A stretch of 25,495 nucleotides of DNA. Origin: JAJZJT01 sp964610905. Its GTDB lineage: Bacteria; Actinomycetota; Acidimicrobiia; Acidimicrobiales; RAAP-2. The stretch covers positions 1-25,495 of the forward strand of contig CAZSYT010000040.1 in NCBI GenBank assembly GCA_964610905.1. The letters run 5' to 3'. Shown here piece after piece: positions 1 through 7,406 of this stretch. The notes under the pieces are model-generated. The model saw nothing but the letters and a program-made list of their open reading frames with translations, searched no databases and had not been told where the DNA came from. A program made the translations under genes and the position numbers. Positions within the stretch are counted from its first letter, which is position 1; each line of letters opens with the position of its first letter.

Positions 1-133
1 TCGCGAATCTCGGCTACCCCATCGGTTGCCGATTACTGACCCACGCTCCTAGCCCTCCCACCCGAGCGGGCGGCCGCCGACGACGCGCTCGTCGTGGCAC
101 CGGCCTCCCGCCCCCGTCGCCTCCGGCGGACCG

Positions 134-931
134 TCACCGTCCGGGCCCACCTCCGTACCCGACGCCCTCGAGGAACTCCGTGAGGACCCGGTGGAACGCT
201 TCGGGCTGGTCGAGGTTGCAGTTGTGGCCGGCCCGGTCGATGGTGCGGAAGCACGCTCCGGGGATGGCGGCCGCCACCGCCTCCTCGTCGGTGCCGGACA
301 CGAGGGTGTCGTCGGCGCCCCGCACCACGAGGGTCGGCTGGGTGATCGACCCCAGCCGCTCCCACCCGTCGTAGCCGCAGAGGGCCTCGATGGCGTCCGC
401 GTACACGAGCGGGTCGTTGCTCCCCAGGTCGCGCCAAGCCCGGGCCAACGCAGCCCGGTCCCGGCCCCCGGTGGTCGGCGACTGCTCGAGGAACCGACCG
501 ACGAGCTCCATCCCACCCTCCCGAACGAGCGGGACCGACCCGAGCAGGAGCGAGCGCGCCGGCTCGGAGACCGACGGGGTCGAGTCCGCCACGACCAGCG
601 CGGCCACCAGCGGTGCGGCGTCGAGCGCCAGCGCCTGGGCCACCATCCCCCCGAGCGACAGCCCGACGACGGCGGCCCGGTCCACGCCGAGCGACCGGCA
701 CAGCGCCTCGACGTCCCGGGCCAGGAGCGGCACCGTCAGCTTCTCGGTCCCCGCGTCCGACCGGCCGTGGCCCCGGTGCTCGGGGACGACCACCCGGTAC
801 CGATCGGTCAGCTGGTCCAGCTCCGGCTCCCAGTCCCGCCACGTCCCCCCGAGCCCGTGCACGAACACCACCGGGGGACCGTGGCCCTCGTCGATGACGT
901 TCAGTCGGACACCGTTCACCCTGCACAGCAT
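134..931 (-). CDS. alpha/beta-fold hydrolase
   Basis: A 265-residue serine hydrolase of the alpha/beta fold, cytoplasmic because no signal peptide or membrane segment is visible. The oxyanion region is HGLGG (H25-G29), the nucleophile elbow is GLSLGG with Ser92, the acid is in RGADDT (D207/D208), and the catalytic His236 lies in AGHNCNLDQP. Length and order match the enol-lactonase (PcaD)/haloperoxidase/esterase group; the substrate cannot be told. The open frame extends to 982, but I chose the ATG at 931 because the family N-terminus starts there and a GGGGGAG ribosome site sits about 8 bases upstream. A TAGGGT hexamer (minus strand, 982-987) could be its -10 box, giving a leader of roughly 45 bases that contains a perfect palindrome. 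It is not obviously linked to the polysaccharide genes. Confidence 0.9.
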   Translation of the reverse strand: MLCRVNGVRLNVIDEGHGPPVVFVHGLGGTWRDWEPELDQLTDRYRVVVPEHRGHGRSDAGTEKLTVPLLARDVEALCRSLGVDRAAVVGLSLGGMVAQALALDAAPLVAALVVADSTPSVSEPARSLLLGSVPLVREGGMELVGRFLEQSPTTGGRDRAALARAWRDLGSNDPLVYADAIEALCGYDGWERLGSITQPTLVVRGADDTLVSGTDEEAVAAAIPGACFRTIDRAGHNCNLDQPEAFHRVLTEFLEGVGYGGGPGR

Positions 932-946
932 CTGCCTGCTCCCCCC

Positions 947-960
947 GCGGAGCGCTCCGC
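947..960. other. perfect 14-bp palindrome in hydrolase leader
   Basis: GCGGAGCGCTCCGC is its own reverse complement and lies 15 bases upstream of the hydrolase ATG, just above its ribosome-binding site. It could be an operator or a small hairpin in the mRNA leader. In DNA this GC-rich a palindrome of this length can also arise by chance. Confidence 0.3.
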
Positions 961-1097
961 CGGCGCTCCCGCTTCGCCCCACCCTACGACGGTGCCGCCC
1001 GGCGGACGAGCGCCCACCGGCTGCGCAGCCCGGCAGCCCGGCAGCAGCGGCGGTCGTCGCGTCGTGGGCTCGGCGGGAACGTGCCCCGCTTCCGTCC

Positions 1098-1865
1098 TCA
1101 GTAGCCCGACAGCAGCTGCCGGACCCGACGTGCGTCGTCGGGACGCCCGACCACCTCGATCCGGCTCGGTGGTTGCGGCGTGCGACCCCAGCAGACCAGC
1201 AGGCGTGCCGCCTGGTCGGCGACGAGCGTCGGCTCCCCGACCGGAGCGGCGAGCTCGAGGGAGACCACGGGCCCGACCGTCACGACGAGGTCGGGGTGCC
1301 CCTCCGAGCGGATGCGGGACGAGCGAGGCGCTCCCACGGTCGCGCCGGCAGCGACGCCCCGGGCGGTCAGCGGACCGCTCCCGACGGCCGTCACCGCGTG
1401 CTCGAGGAGGTCGAAGGAGCCGAGCAGCTCGCGGCTCGTGTCGTCGTCGCCGACGAGGTCCCAGCGGTGGACGGCGCACTCGCTGCGGAGGTGCGTGAGC
1501 AGCGCGTCGACGCGCACCTGGCGGCCCGTCCAGGCCAGGACGGCGTCGGGCTCGACGGCCAGGATCGACGCGACCTCGGAGCGCAGCTGCCGCTCACGAT
1601 CGTCCATCGAGCGCACGAGCCGATCCGGAGCGAGCTCCCTGAAAGGGGCCTCGCGCTCCTCGAGGCCCCGGGTGCGGCCGAGCGGCTGGCCCTCCCGGTA
1701 CGCACGCAGGTGCCGCACGACCTCTTCGGCACCGGCGGCGACGTGCGCGCCGAGGTCGTGGGCCGTCCAGTGGCCGCACGCCGTCGACGCCCGCGGCGGC
1801 GTGGCCTGCACGCGCTCGAGGAGCTCCTCGACCTCGACGGGACGTGGGATCGGCTCGGCCACCAT
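1098..1865 (-). CDS. maleylpyruvate isomerase family (mycothiol-dependent DinB-like) protein
   Basis: A 255-residue protein with an N-terminal four-helix DinB/MDMPI domain and a C-terminal SCP2-like part. The signature is GHWTAHDLGAHVA (H41 as first metal ligand) and SECAVHRWD (E129-x3-H133 as the other two). This H plus ExxxH arrangement is the zinc site of actinobacterial mycothiol-dependent maleylpyruvate isomerase. Family members are thiol-dependent isomerases or S-transferases; the exact substrate is unknown. The ATG at 1865 is chosen because a TACCGT -10 box ends six bases before it, so the mRNA is probably leaderless. It is divergent from the ArsR-family regulator at 1931 and is probably that regulator's target. 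Most such genes are annotated only as TIGR03083 family proteins. Confidence 0.88.
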   Translation of the reverse strand: MVAEPIPRPVEVEELLERVQATPPRASTACGHWTAHDLGAHVAAGAEEVVRHLRAYREGQPLGRTRGLEEREAPFRELAPDRLVRSMDDRERQLRSEVASILAVEPDAVLAWTGRQVRVDALLTHLRSECAVHRWDLVGDDDTSRELLGSFDLLEHAVTAVGSGPLTARGVAAGATVGAPRSSRIRSEGHPDLVVTVGPVVSLELAAPVGEPTLVADQAARLLVCWGRTPQPPSRIEVVGRPDDARRVRQLLSGY

Positions 1866-1871
1866 GCCCCG

Positions 1872-1877
1872 ACGGTA
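1872..1877 (-). promoter_or_regulatory. -10 box of leaderless promoter for the MDMPI-family gene
   Basis: On the minus strand TACCGT fits the TAnnnT pattern of actinobacterial -10 boxes and ends exactly six bases before the ATG at 1865. Transcription would therefore start on or next to the start codon. No ribosome-binding site is visible, as expected for a leaderless message. Confidence 0.6.
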
Positions 1878-1889
1878 GGGTGCGATCGT

Positions 1890-1905
1890 TTCGTCGTACG
1901 GCGAA
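1890..1905. promoter_or_regulatory. candidate ArsR-family operator between divergent promoters
   Basis: TTCGTCGTACGGCGAA is a 16-bp inverted repeat, imperfect at one symmetric pair. Its centre (1897.5) is 23 bp from the centres of both flanking -10 boxes, so with a 17-bp spacer the same hexamer CGTACG (1895-1900) occupies the -35 position of both promoters. A dimer bound here would block both genes. ArsR-family regulators bind such short palindromes over promoters. That this regulator binds here is inference. Confidence 0.6.
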
Positions 1906-1917
1906 CCGACGGGCCGC

Positions 1918-1923
1918 TACGGT
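1918..1923 (+). promoter_or_regulatory. -10 box of leaderless promoter for the ArsR-family gene
   Basis: TACGGT fits TAnnnT and ends seven bases before the GTG at 1931. It is the mirror image in position of the box on the opposite strand at 1872-1877 and supports the GTG start of the regulator. Confidence 0.55.
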
Positions 1924-1930
1924 CCCTCGT

Positions 1931-2755
1931 GTGGACGACCACGATGCTGCGGCGGGCGACGCGGACCTCTCGGTCGTCGGCGCTGCGCTTGCCGACCCCG
2001 GGAGGGCCAGGATGCTCCTCGCCCTCGCCGACGGCAGGGCGCTCGCGGCGAGCGTGCTCGCCGCCGAGGCCGGGGTGCGGCCGTCGACGGCGAGCGCCCA
2101 TCTCGAGAAGCTGCTCACGTCACGGCTCGTCACCGTCGAGCCACACGGCCGCCACCGGTACTACCGCCTCTCGGGAGCCGACGTCGCCCGGCTGCTCGAG
2201 GTCGCGGCCCGGCTCGCTCCACCTCGACCGGTGCGGTCGCTCCGCGAGGGCACGCGAGCCCATGCCGTCCGGCTCGCTCGGCGCTGCTACGACCACCTGG
2301 CCGGGCGGCTCGCCGTGGCCGTCACCGACCGGCTCGTCGAGGTCGGAGGCCTCGTGGGTGGAGACGGGAGCGTCCCGGCCGGGCCGTCCGAGGCGGTCCG
2401 GCTGTCCGGTGGGGTGGTCGACGACACCGTCTACCGGCTCACCGAGGTCGGGTGCGAGCAGCTCGGCGCACTGGGTGTGGTCGGCTTGGCGGAGCAGCCC
2501 GTCCCCTGCTGCGTCGACTGGAGCGAGCAGCGTCACCACCTCGCCGGCGGCGTCGGACGCGCGCTCCTCGGAGCGCTGGGCGACGCCGGCTGGCTCCGGG
2601 TCTCGTCGAGCAGCCGTGCCGTCGTCGTCACCGACGAGGGACGGGCCGGCCTCGCCCGGGCCCTCGGACTGGAGTGGCCGCCTCCGCACGGCACGCACCG
2701 GTGCCCGGCTGCTCCGCCGCGGGCGTCGGCCGACGGGGCGAAGGGGTCGGGCTAG
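1931..2755 (+). CDS. ArsR-family winged-helix transcriptional regulator
   Basis: A 274-residue DNA-binding protein. The N-terminal ~90 residues form the winged helix: LADPGRARMLLALADG, the recognition region GVRPSTASAHLEKLL and the wing RHRYYRLSGADVARLLE. The C-terminal part ends in CCVDWSEQRHHLAGGVGRAL and AVVVTDEGRAGL, which I recall from a longer ArsR subgroup in actinobacteria, often annotated as helix-turn-helix regulators without a known ligand. A Cys pair near the end (CCVDW) could be a sensor site, but no classical metal motif (ELCVCDL type) is present. Upstream in-frame ATG at 1844 would overlap the divergent gene; the GTG at 1931 with a correctly spaced -10 box is preferred. It probably represses itself and the 1098-1865 gene. 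Its stop codon shares CTAG with the stop of the convergent gene. Confidence 0.88.
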   Translation: MDDHDAAAGDADLSVVGAALADPGRARMLLALADGRALAASVLAAEAGVRPSTASAHLEKLLTSRLVTVEPHGRHRYYRLSGADVARLLEVAARLAPPRPVRSLREGTRAHAVRLARRCYDHLAGRLAVAVTDRLVEVGGLVGGDGSVPAGPSEAVRLSGGVVDDTVYRLTEVGCEQLGALGVVGLAEQPVPCCVDWSEQRHHLAGGVGRALLGALGDAGWLRVSSSSRAVVVTDEGRAGLARALGLEWPPPHGTHRCPAAPPRASADGAKGSG

Positions 2756-4908
2756 CCTGCCAGTCCCCGGGGGTCGCCCCTGGGCTCGCCCGCCAGGTCG
2801 GGCGGGCCGGTGTCGGCCGTCGGGGCGCCAACGGCGGCCACGGCCACCACCCGGTCCCTGCCCTCGGCCTTGGCCCGGTACACGGCGGCGTCGGCCCGGC
2901 CCAGCAGGGCGTCGGGCGGCTCGCCGGGGAGCCACTGGGTGACCCCCACGGAGCACGACCACTCGCCGCACTCGCGCAGGCGCACCACCGCTTCGGTGGC
3001 CGCTTGCAGGTCGCTGCCCGGGAGCACCACGACGAACTCGTCGCCGCCGTAGCGCACGAGCCTGTCGACGGAACGCAGCCGGGCACGCCATGCCCGGGAG
3101 AAGGTGGCGAGGACGCGATCCCCGGCGGCATGCCCGTCGGTGTCGTTGACCGTCTTCAGGTGGTCGAGGTCGACGAGGGCCAGGCACAGCGGCAGTCCCG
3201 TACGGGCGGCGAGGGCCAGCTCGCGGTCGAGCAGGGCGTCGAGCGCGCCGCGGTTGGGCAGTCCGGTCAGGGCGTCGACGTCGGCCTGCCGCTGCAGCAG
3301 CAACGCCAGGTAGCCGACCAGGGCTCCCGCGCCCAGCGCGGCACCCACGCAGAGCAGCGCCACGCCGACCGGGTTGCTCCGCACCACGGCCCATACGGCC
3401 AGGGCGACCGCCAGGGAGCCGAAGCCGCAGTAGGCGGCGGCGACCCGCCACGGGAACAGCGCCGTCACGTACATCGTCGCCCACGTCACCATGCCGAGGC
3501 TGACGATCCCTGCCGGTCCCCCGTGGGCGAACATGCAGGCGTTGCAGAGGACCACCACCGAGAGGACCATGCCGGCGTGCACCACCCACATGGGGAACCT
3601 CCCCCCGACGCGACGGGCGACGCCGAGCAGCACCATCCCCACGACCATGGTCGCCAGTGCGTCGCCCAGGGCGACCGGCACCGACGTCCGGGGGGCCGGG
3701 TCGAGCAGGATGCCGGGGAGGGTGATGGCGGCTCCGACCGCGTAGAAGGCGCCGAGCAGCTGCGCCCGGAACGCCGCCCCCGAGCGCGCCTCGGCCGACG
3801 TCACGGCGGGGATCCACGGCTCCCACCAGCGCAGTGCGCGCCGCTCCGGGGCCGCCGGCGTCCCGGACGCCGTGCGGACCACCCGGTCCCCCCCGCGGCG
3901 CTTGGCCTCGTACAGGGCACGGTCGGCCCGGGCGAGGACGGTGTGGACGGTCTCGCCCGGGGCCCAGTCGGCCAGCCCGACGGAGCACGGATGGCCGCCA
4001 GCCCGGCGGAGCCCGTCGACCACCGCGGCGGCGCCGGCGGCGTCGCACCCGGGCAGCACCACGACGAACTCGTCGCCGCCGTAGCGGACCACGTCGTGGC
4101 CGGGGCGCAGCTGCCGGCGCCACTGCCGCGCGACCTGCCTGAGCAGGTCGTCGCCCGCGCGGTGCCCACCGGTGTCGTTCACCGCCTTGAAGTCGTCGAG
4201 GTCGACGACGGCGACGGCCAGCGCCGTCCCCTGGCGCTCGGCACGGGCGACCTCGCGGCCGAGCAGGTCGGAGAGCGCGTGGCGTCCGGGCAGTCCGGTG
4301 AGGGGATCGGTGGCGAAGCGGCGCAGCAACAGCGCCCGGAGGAACGCGGCGGTGCCGGCGGCCACGGCGATCGTGCCCACTGCCGAGATGGCGCACGACA
4401 CCTGTGTCTGTCGGACGGTGAGCACGACGACCACCACGCTCAGCACCGCCGATGCCAGGACATAGGGGGCGGCGCGGCGCCGGGGGAGGAAGGCGGACGC
4501 GAACAGGGGCGGCCAGGCGAAGATCCCCATGGCGGCCACCGACGTCAGCGCCCCGTGACCGCACCACACCACCGTGGCGATCACAGCCAGGGCGAGGACG
4601 AGCGCGACGTGCACGCCGACGGGGCTCAGCCCCTCCCGGCTCCGGAACGCACGCAGCAGGGTGGCGGCGGCTGCCACCACCGACGCGCACAGCACGACGA
4701 GGGCGGCTCGTCCGTGCGACCCGGGGGCATGGTCGAGGGCGACGGCGGGGACGGCCACGGCGGCCCCCGCGCCGAAGAGCATGCACAGCGCGCTGGTCAC
4801 CACGACGGGCGGTGGCCAGCTCTCCGCGGAGCCGGCATCCCGGGCACCGTCGGCGCGCACCGCGCCGCCGCTCCCGTCCTTCGCCGACTCCTCCGTTCCG
4901 CTGCCCAC
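2752..4908 (-). CDS. membrane diguanylate cyclase with two tandem sensor-GGDEF modules
   Basis: A 718-residue inner-membrane protein made of the same unit twice: about six hydrophobic segments followed by a GGDEF domain. Module 1 has RYGGDEFVVVLPG with GGDEF at 277-281; module 2 has the same motif at 621-625. Both keep the metal-site run (VDLDDFKAVND and VDLDHLKTVND) and the LTGLP entry motif. GGDEF domains join two GTP into c-di-GMP. The inhibitory I-site (RxxD five residues before GGDEF) is intact in module 2 (RSVD) but is RPGH in module 1. I chose the GTG at 4908 because GGGAGG lies seven bases upstream and the first membrane segment follows; longer open frames upstream look non-coding. 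No EAL or HD-GYP domain is visible. It overlaps the convergent regulator by 4 bp. Being beside an exopolysaccharide locus, it may regulate it (inference). Confidence 0.93.
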   Translation of the reverse strand: MGSGTEESAKDGSGGAVRADGARDAGSAESWPPPVVVTSALCMLFGAGAAVAVPAVALDHAPGSHGRAALVVLCASVVAAAATLLRAFRSREGLSPVGVHVALVLALAVIATVVWCGHGALTSVAAMGIFAWPPLFASAFLPRRRAAPYVLASAVLSVVVVVLTVRQTQVSCAISAVGTIAVAAGTAAFLRALLLRRFATDPLTGLPGRHALSDLLGREVARAERQGTALAVAVVDLDDFKAVNDTGGHRAGDDLLRQVARQWRRQLRPGHDVVRYGGDEFVVVLPGCDAAGAAAVVDGLRRAGGHPCSVGLADWAPGETVHTVLARADRALYEAKRRGGDRVVRTASGTPAAPERRALRWWEPWIPAVTSAEARSGAAFRAQLLGAFYAVGAAITLPGILLDPAPRTSVPVALGDALATMVVGMVLLGVARRVGGRFPMWVVHAGMVLSVVVLCNACMFAHGGPAGIVSLGMVTWATMYVTALFPWRVAAAYCGFGSLAVALAVWAVVRSNPVGVALLCVGAALGAGALVGYLALLLQRQADVDALTGLPNRGALDALLDRELALAARTGLPLCLALVDLDHLKTVNDTDGHAAGDRVLATFSRAWRARLRSVDRLVRYGGDEFVVVLPGSDLQAATEAVVRLRECGEWSCSVGVTQWLPGEPPDALLGRADAAVYRAKAEGRDRVVAVAAVGAPTADTGPPDLAGEPRGDPRGLAG

Positions 4909-5052
4909 GCGCCTGCCTCCCGACCGTGGTTGTCGGCGCAGGGACGGGTCCACTTGACCCGGTCGACCCCTGCCACCCCGAGCCCGTCGGCACCGTGGTC
5001 CGCCCGTCCCGCGGCACCGTGCGCGGCACGACTCCCGCGAAGTCGTCGCGGT

Positions 5053-5058
5053 TAGCAT
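5053..5058 (+). promoter_or_regulatory. -10 box of leaderless promoter for the NTase-2H fusion gene
   Basis: TAGCAT fits TAnnnT and ends exactly six bases before the ATG at 5065, so the transcript probably begins at the start codon. No Shine-Dalgarno sequence or convincing -35 box is seen. Confidence 0.55.
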
Positions 5059-5064
5059 CGCTCC

Positions 5065-6411
5065 ATGCTCAGGCGCAGCGGGAGGCGTTCGGCCGCGGGG
5101 GCAGCAGGACCGACGCGTTCGGCCCGCGAGGTGCTGGCCAAGCTCCGCCTCTCCGGCACGGCACGCACGGTCCTGATCAGGTTCGAGCACCTTCTCATCC
5201 GCTGCTCGGGCCTTCCCCTCGTCGGTCGGCGCGCCGGCGCTCTCCTCGGCCAGCTCCAGCACCGCGTGCGACAGGTCTTCGACCTCGACGAGCTCGTGCG
5301 GGTCTGCTCGTCGCTCGACGAGGAACGGCTCCGCTACTGGGTCGCCGGCGGTTGGGGCCTCGACCTCCTCGCCGGGTGCGAGACGAGGCGCCATGCCGAC
5401 CTCGACCTCTGCCTCGACGACTTCGAGCACGACCTCCCACGCGTCGACCGCCTGGTGAGCCGCCTCGGCTACCACGCGGACCCGTCGTTCCAGGGCGGGG
5501 TCTGGTTCCCCGACGTCGCCGTCTTCGAGGACCACGAGGGCCACCGGATCGAGGTGGTGAGCGTCAATTGGCGAGTGCTCGACGCCGCCGAGCAGCTCTT
5601 CGCTCCGTCGGGGCGCACCGCCGTCGCCGCCCGGGCTCGGGGCGGAGGTCACGCCGGCTCGGGGGTCGAGCGCTGCACGACGTCCGGCACGATCGGAGGC
5701 GCCACCCTGCCGACCTTCTCGCTCGCTGCCCACCGTCTCTTCCACCTCGGCTACGAGCACCTCGAGCACCGGCCCGAGGACGTCCTCGCCGGGGACCTCC
5801 TCGCCGCGCTCTCGGCCGATCGCAGCACCCCGATCGTCGCCGGGCCGCCTTCAGCCGGCGAGGAGGCGGCCGACTGCTCCTCCGTGCCGTCGACGCTCCT
5901 GCTGGTCCCGATCTTCTCCTTCCCGTCCGGGCTGTGGAGGCTGTGCAAGCAGTTCGGCAACGACCTCGACGCGATCCCCCCGCACGTGACGCTGGCGTAC
6001 CCGTTCCTCCCGTTGGACCGTGTCGACACGGAGGTGATCGGAACGCTCTGCGACGTGTTCGACGAGTGGGCGCCCTTCGAGCTCCACCTGGGCACCATCG
6101 GCTGGTTCGGCACCGACGTCACCTACGTGGAGCCGTCGAGCTCGCAGACGTTCGAGGAGCTGATCGCGACGCTCCAACGCACGTTCCCGGACTTCCGCCC
6201 CTACGACGGCGCGTTCGACTCGGTCGTCCCCCACGTCACGCTGTCCCAGCAAGGGTCGGTCGCCGATCGGCGCGCCCTCGCCAAGCTCGCGCGGGCGTAC
6301 CTGCCGTTCACGGCCCGGGCGACGCACGTCTGGCTGATGAGCAACAAGCGCCATCCCGACGAGTGGTCGATCGAGCGCATCTTCCCGCTCGGGTCGGGTC
6401 ACCCGAGCTGA
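5065..6411 (+). CDS. nucleotidyltransferase fused to 2H phosphoesterase (2'-5' RNA ligase-like)
   Basis: A 448-residue protein with two enzyme domains. Residues ~85-255 resemble the aminoglycoside/lincosamide nucleotidyltransferase group: WVAGGWGLDLL (GG at 95-96), RRHADLDLCLD with the metal-binding D112 and D114, a third acidic position in HRIEV (E163), then GTIGGATLPTFSLAAHRLFHLGYEH, cut here to GTIGGATL and HRLFHLGYEH, typical of that group's C-terminal half. Residues ~268-445 are a 2H phosphoesterase with both HxTx motifs, PPHVTLAYPF (H307, T309) and VPHVTLSQQ (H390, T392). The first ~65 residues are a basic amphipathic extension of unknown role. Nucleotidyltransferases attach NMP to a hydroxyl; 2H enzymes cleave or form 2'-5' or cyclic phosphodiesters. 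Finding them in one chain suggests a make-and-remove or coupled RNA/nucleotide reaction (inference). The substrate is unknown. The start is supported by a leaderless promoter. Confidence 0.85.
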   Translation: MLRRSGRRSAAGAAGPTRSAREVLAKLRLSGTARTVLIRFEHLLIRCSGLPLVGRRAGALLGQLQHRVRQVFDLDELVRVCSSLDEERLRYWVAGGWGLDLLAGCETRRHADLDLCLDDFEHDLPRVDRLVSRLGYHADPSFQGGVWFPDVAVFEDHEGHRIEVVSVNWRVLDAAEQLFAPSGRTAVAARARGGGHAGSGVERCTTSGTIGGATLPTFSLAAHRLFHLGYEHLEHRPEDVLAGDLLAALSADRSTPIVAGPPSAGEEAADCSSVPSTLLLVPIFSFPSGLWRLCKQFGNDLDAIPPHVTLAYPFLPLDRVDTEVIGTLCDVFDEWAPFELHLGTIGWFGTDVTYVEPSSSQTFEELIATLQRTFPDFRPYDGAFDSVVPHVTLSQQGSVADRRALAKLARAYLPFTARATHVWLMSNKRHPDEWSIERIFPLGSGHPS

Positions 6412-6557
6412 AGGTCGCGCCGTAGGCGGGACGACCGCCGACCGCCTGGCTGGTCCCGGCCTCGCCGCTGCGCTTCGGGGAGCGTGCCCGGAACGGTCGG
6501 GACCACCACCTCGAGCTCGGCACGTCCACGCTCGAGCCGTCCGGCCGAGCGGTCGCC

Positions 6558-7295
6558 TCAGCGGAGCGCACGCGCGGCCGTGCGCACGCGACGGCCCAGG
6601 TCGCGCAGCGCGCCGCTGCGCTCGGGAGGTCCGAGCGCTGCTGCGCCGTCACGGAGCTCGCCGACGACGATGGAGGCGGTGCCACTGGCGGCGAGCGAGG
6701 TGCAGACCGTGTCGAGCGCGACCGGGGTGACCTGTGGCCACGAGTGCATCAGGACGACCACGTCGCGGCTCCCTCCGTCGCCGTTCCCGAGCCCGTCGAT
6801 GGCCTCGAGCGTGGCCGCTGCCACGTCCTCGGGCCGGTCGCGCTCGTAGTCCTTCGGGTCGACGTCCCATCCGACGTGGCGATAGCCGAGCCTGCGCAGT
6901 CGGCGCAGCACGGTACGGCTGTCGCTTCCCGCGCCGTAGGGAAGCCGGAACCACGGCATCGGATCGACCCCCGTGACGGCGGTGATGCGCTCGCGTGCCT
7001 TCGTCAGGTCGGCGGCGAGCCCCTCTTCGGAGAGCTGGCGGAAGTCGACGTGCGAGTAGGAGTGGCTGCCGATCGCATGACCCCCCTCGACGACGGCGCG
7101 GGCGAGGTCCGGGTGCGCGTCCACCCACCGGCCCTGCAGGAAGAACGTCGACCGCACGGACGACCGGGCGAGCACGTCGAGGATCGTCGTGACCGCGCTC
7201 GGCCCGTTGTGCCACGGCAAGTCGGGGTCCTCGACGTCGAAGGTGATCGCGACGCGCGTCTCGGACCGCTCGCCGGTCCCCCTGGTTGGCTCCAC
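6558..7295 (-). CDS. polysaccharide deacetylase (NodB domain)
   Basis: A 245-residue carbohydrate esterase family 4 type protein. It has motif 1 as TFDVED (D20, E22, D23), motif 2 as GSHSYSH (H78 and H82), motif 3 as RLPYGAGS, and the late LMHSW motif (H184). Family enzymes remove N-acetyl groups from amino-sugar polymers using a bound metal. Motif 1 is DVED rather than the usual TFDDG; the same variant occurs in deacetylases linked to exopolysaccharide/exosortase loci, so activity is plausible. No signal peptide or membrane anchor is visible, so it may act in the cytoplasm on lipid-linked units or leave by another route. Start is GTG 7295, six bases after a TAGGCT -10 box. It lies downstream of the flippase gene on the same strand, 111 bp away, but has its own promoter. 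Confidence 0.9.
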   Translation of the reverse strand: MEPTRGTGERSETRVAITFDVEDPDLPWHNGPSAVTTILDVLARSSVRSTFFLQGRWVDAHPDLARAVVEGGHAIGSHSYSHVDFRQLSEEGLAADLTKARERITAVTGVDPMPWFRLPYGAGSDSRTVLRRLRRLGYRHVGWDVDPKDYERDRPEDVAAATLEAIDGLGNGDGGSRDVVVLMHSWPQVTPVALDTVCTSLAASGTASIVVGELRDGAAALGPPERSGALRDLGRRVRTAARALR

Positions 7296-7301
7296 GGCGT
7301 C

Positions 7302-7307
7302 AGCCTA
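7302..7307 (-). promoter_or_regulatory. -10 box of leaderless promoter for the deacetylase gene
   Basis: On the minus strand TAGGCT ends exactly six bases before the GTG at 7295. The same spacing recurs at four other genes in this window, which supports both the promoter and the GTG start. Confidence 0.55.
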
Positions 7308-7406
7308 CTGGTGCGGTGGCCCCGCCACGGGGTCCGTGACCGCGCGTCGAGCCCGGGGGCCACCCCGCCCCCCGGGGCCCCGGCCGTGCACCACCTCACG
7401 CGTCGG

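Noticed and set aside
4909..5769. N-terminal extension of the diguanylate cyclase upstream of 4908
   Set aside because: It would overlap the divergent nucleotidyltransferase-2H gene and has no membrane segment or domain. GTG 4908 has a good ribosome site.
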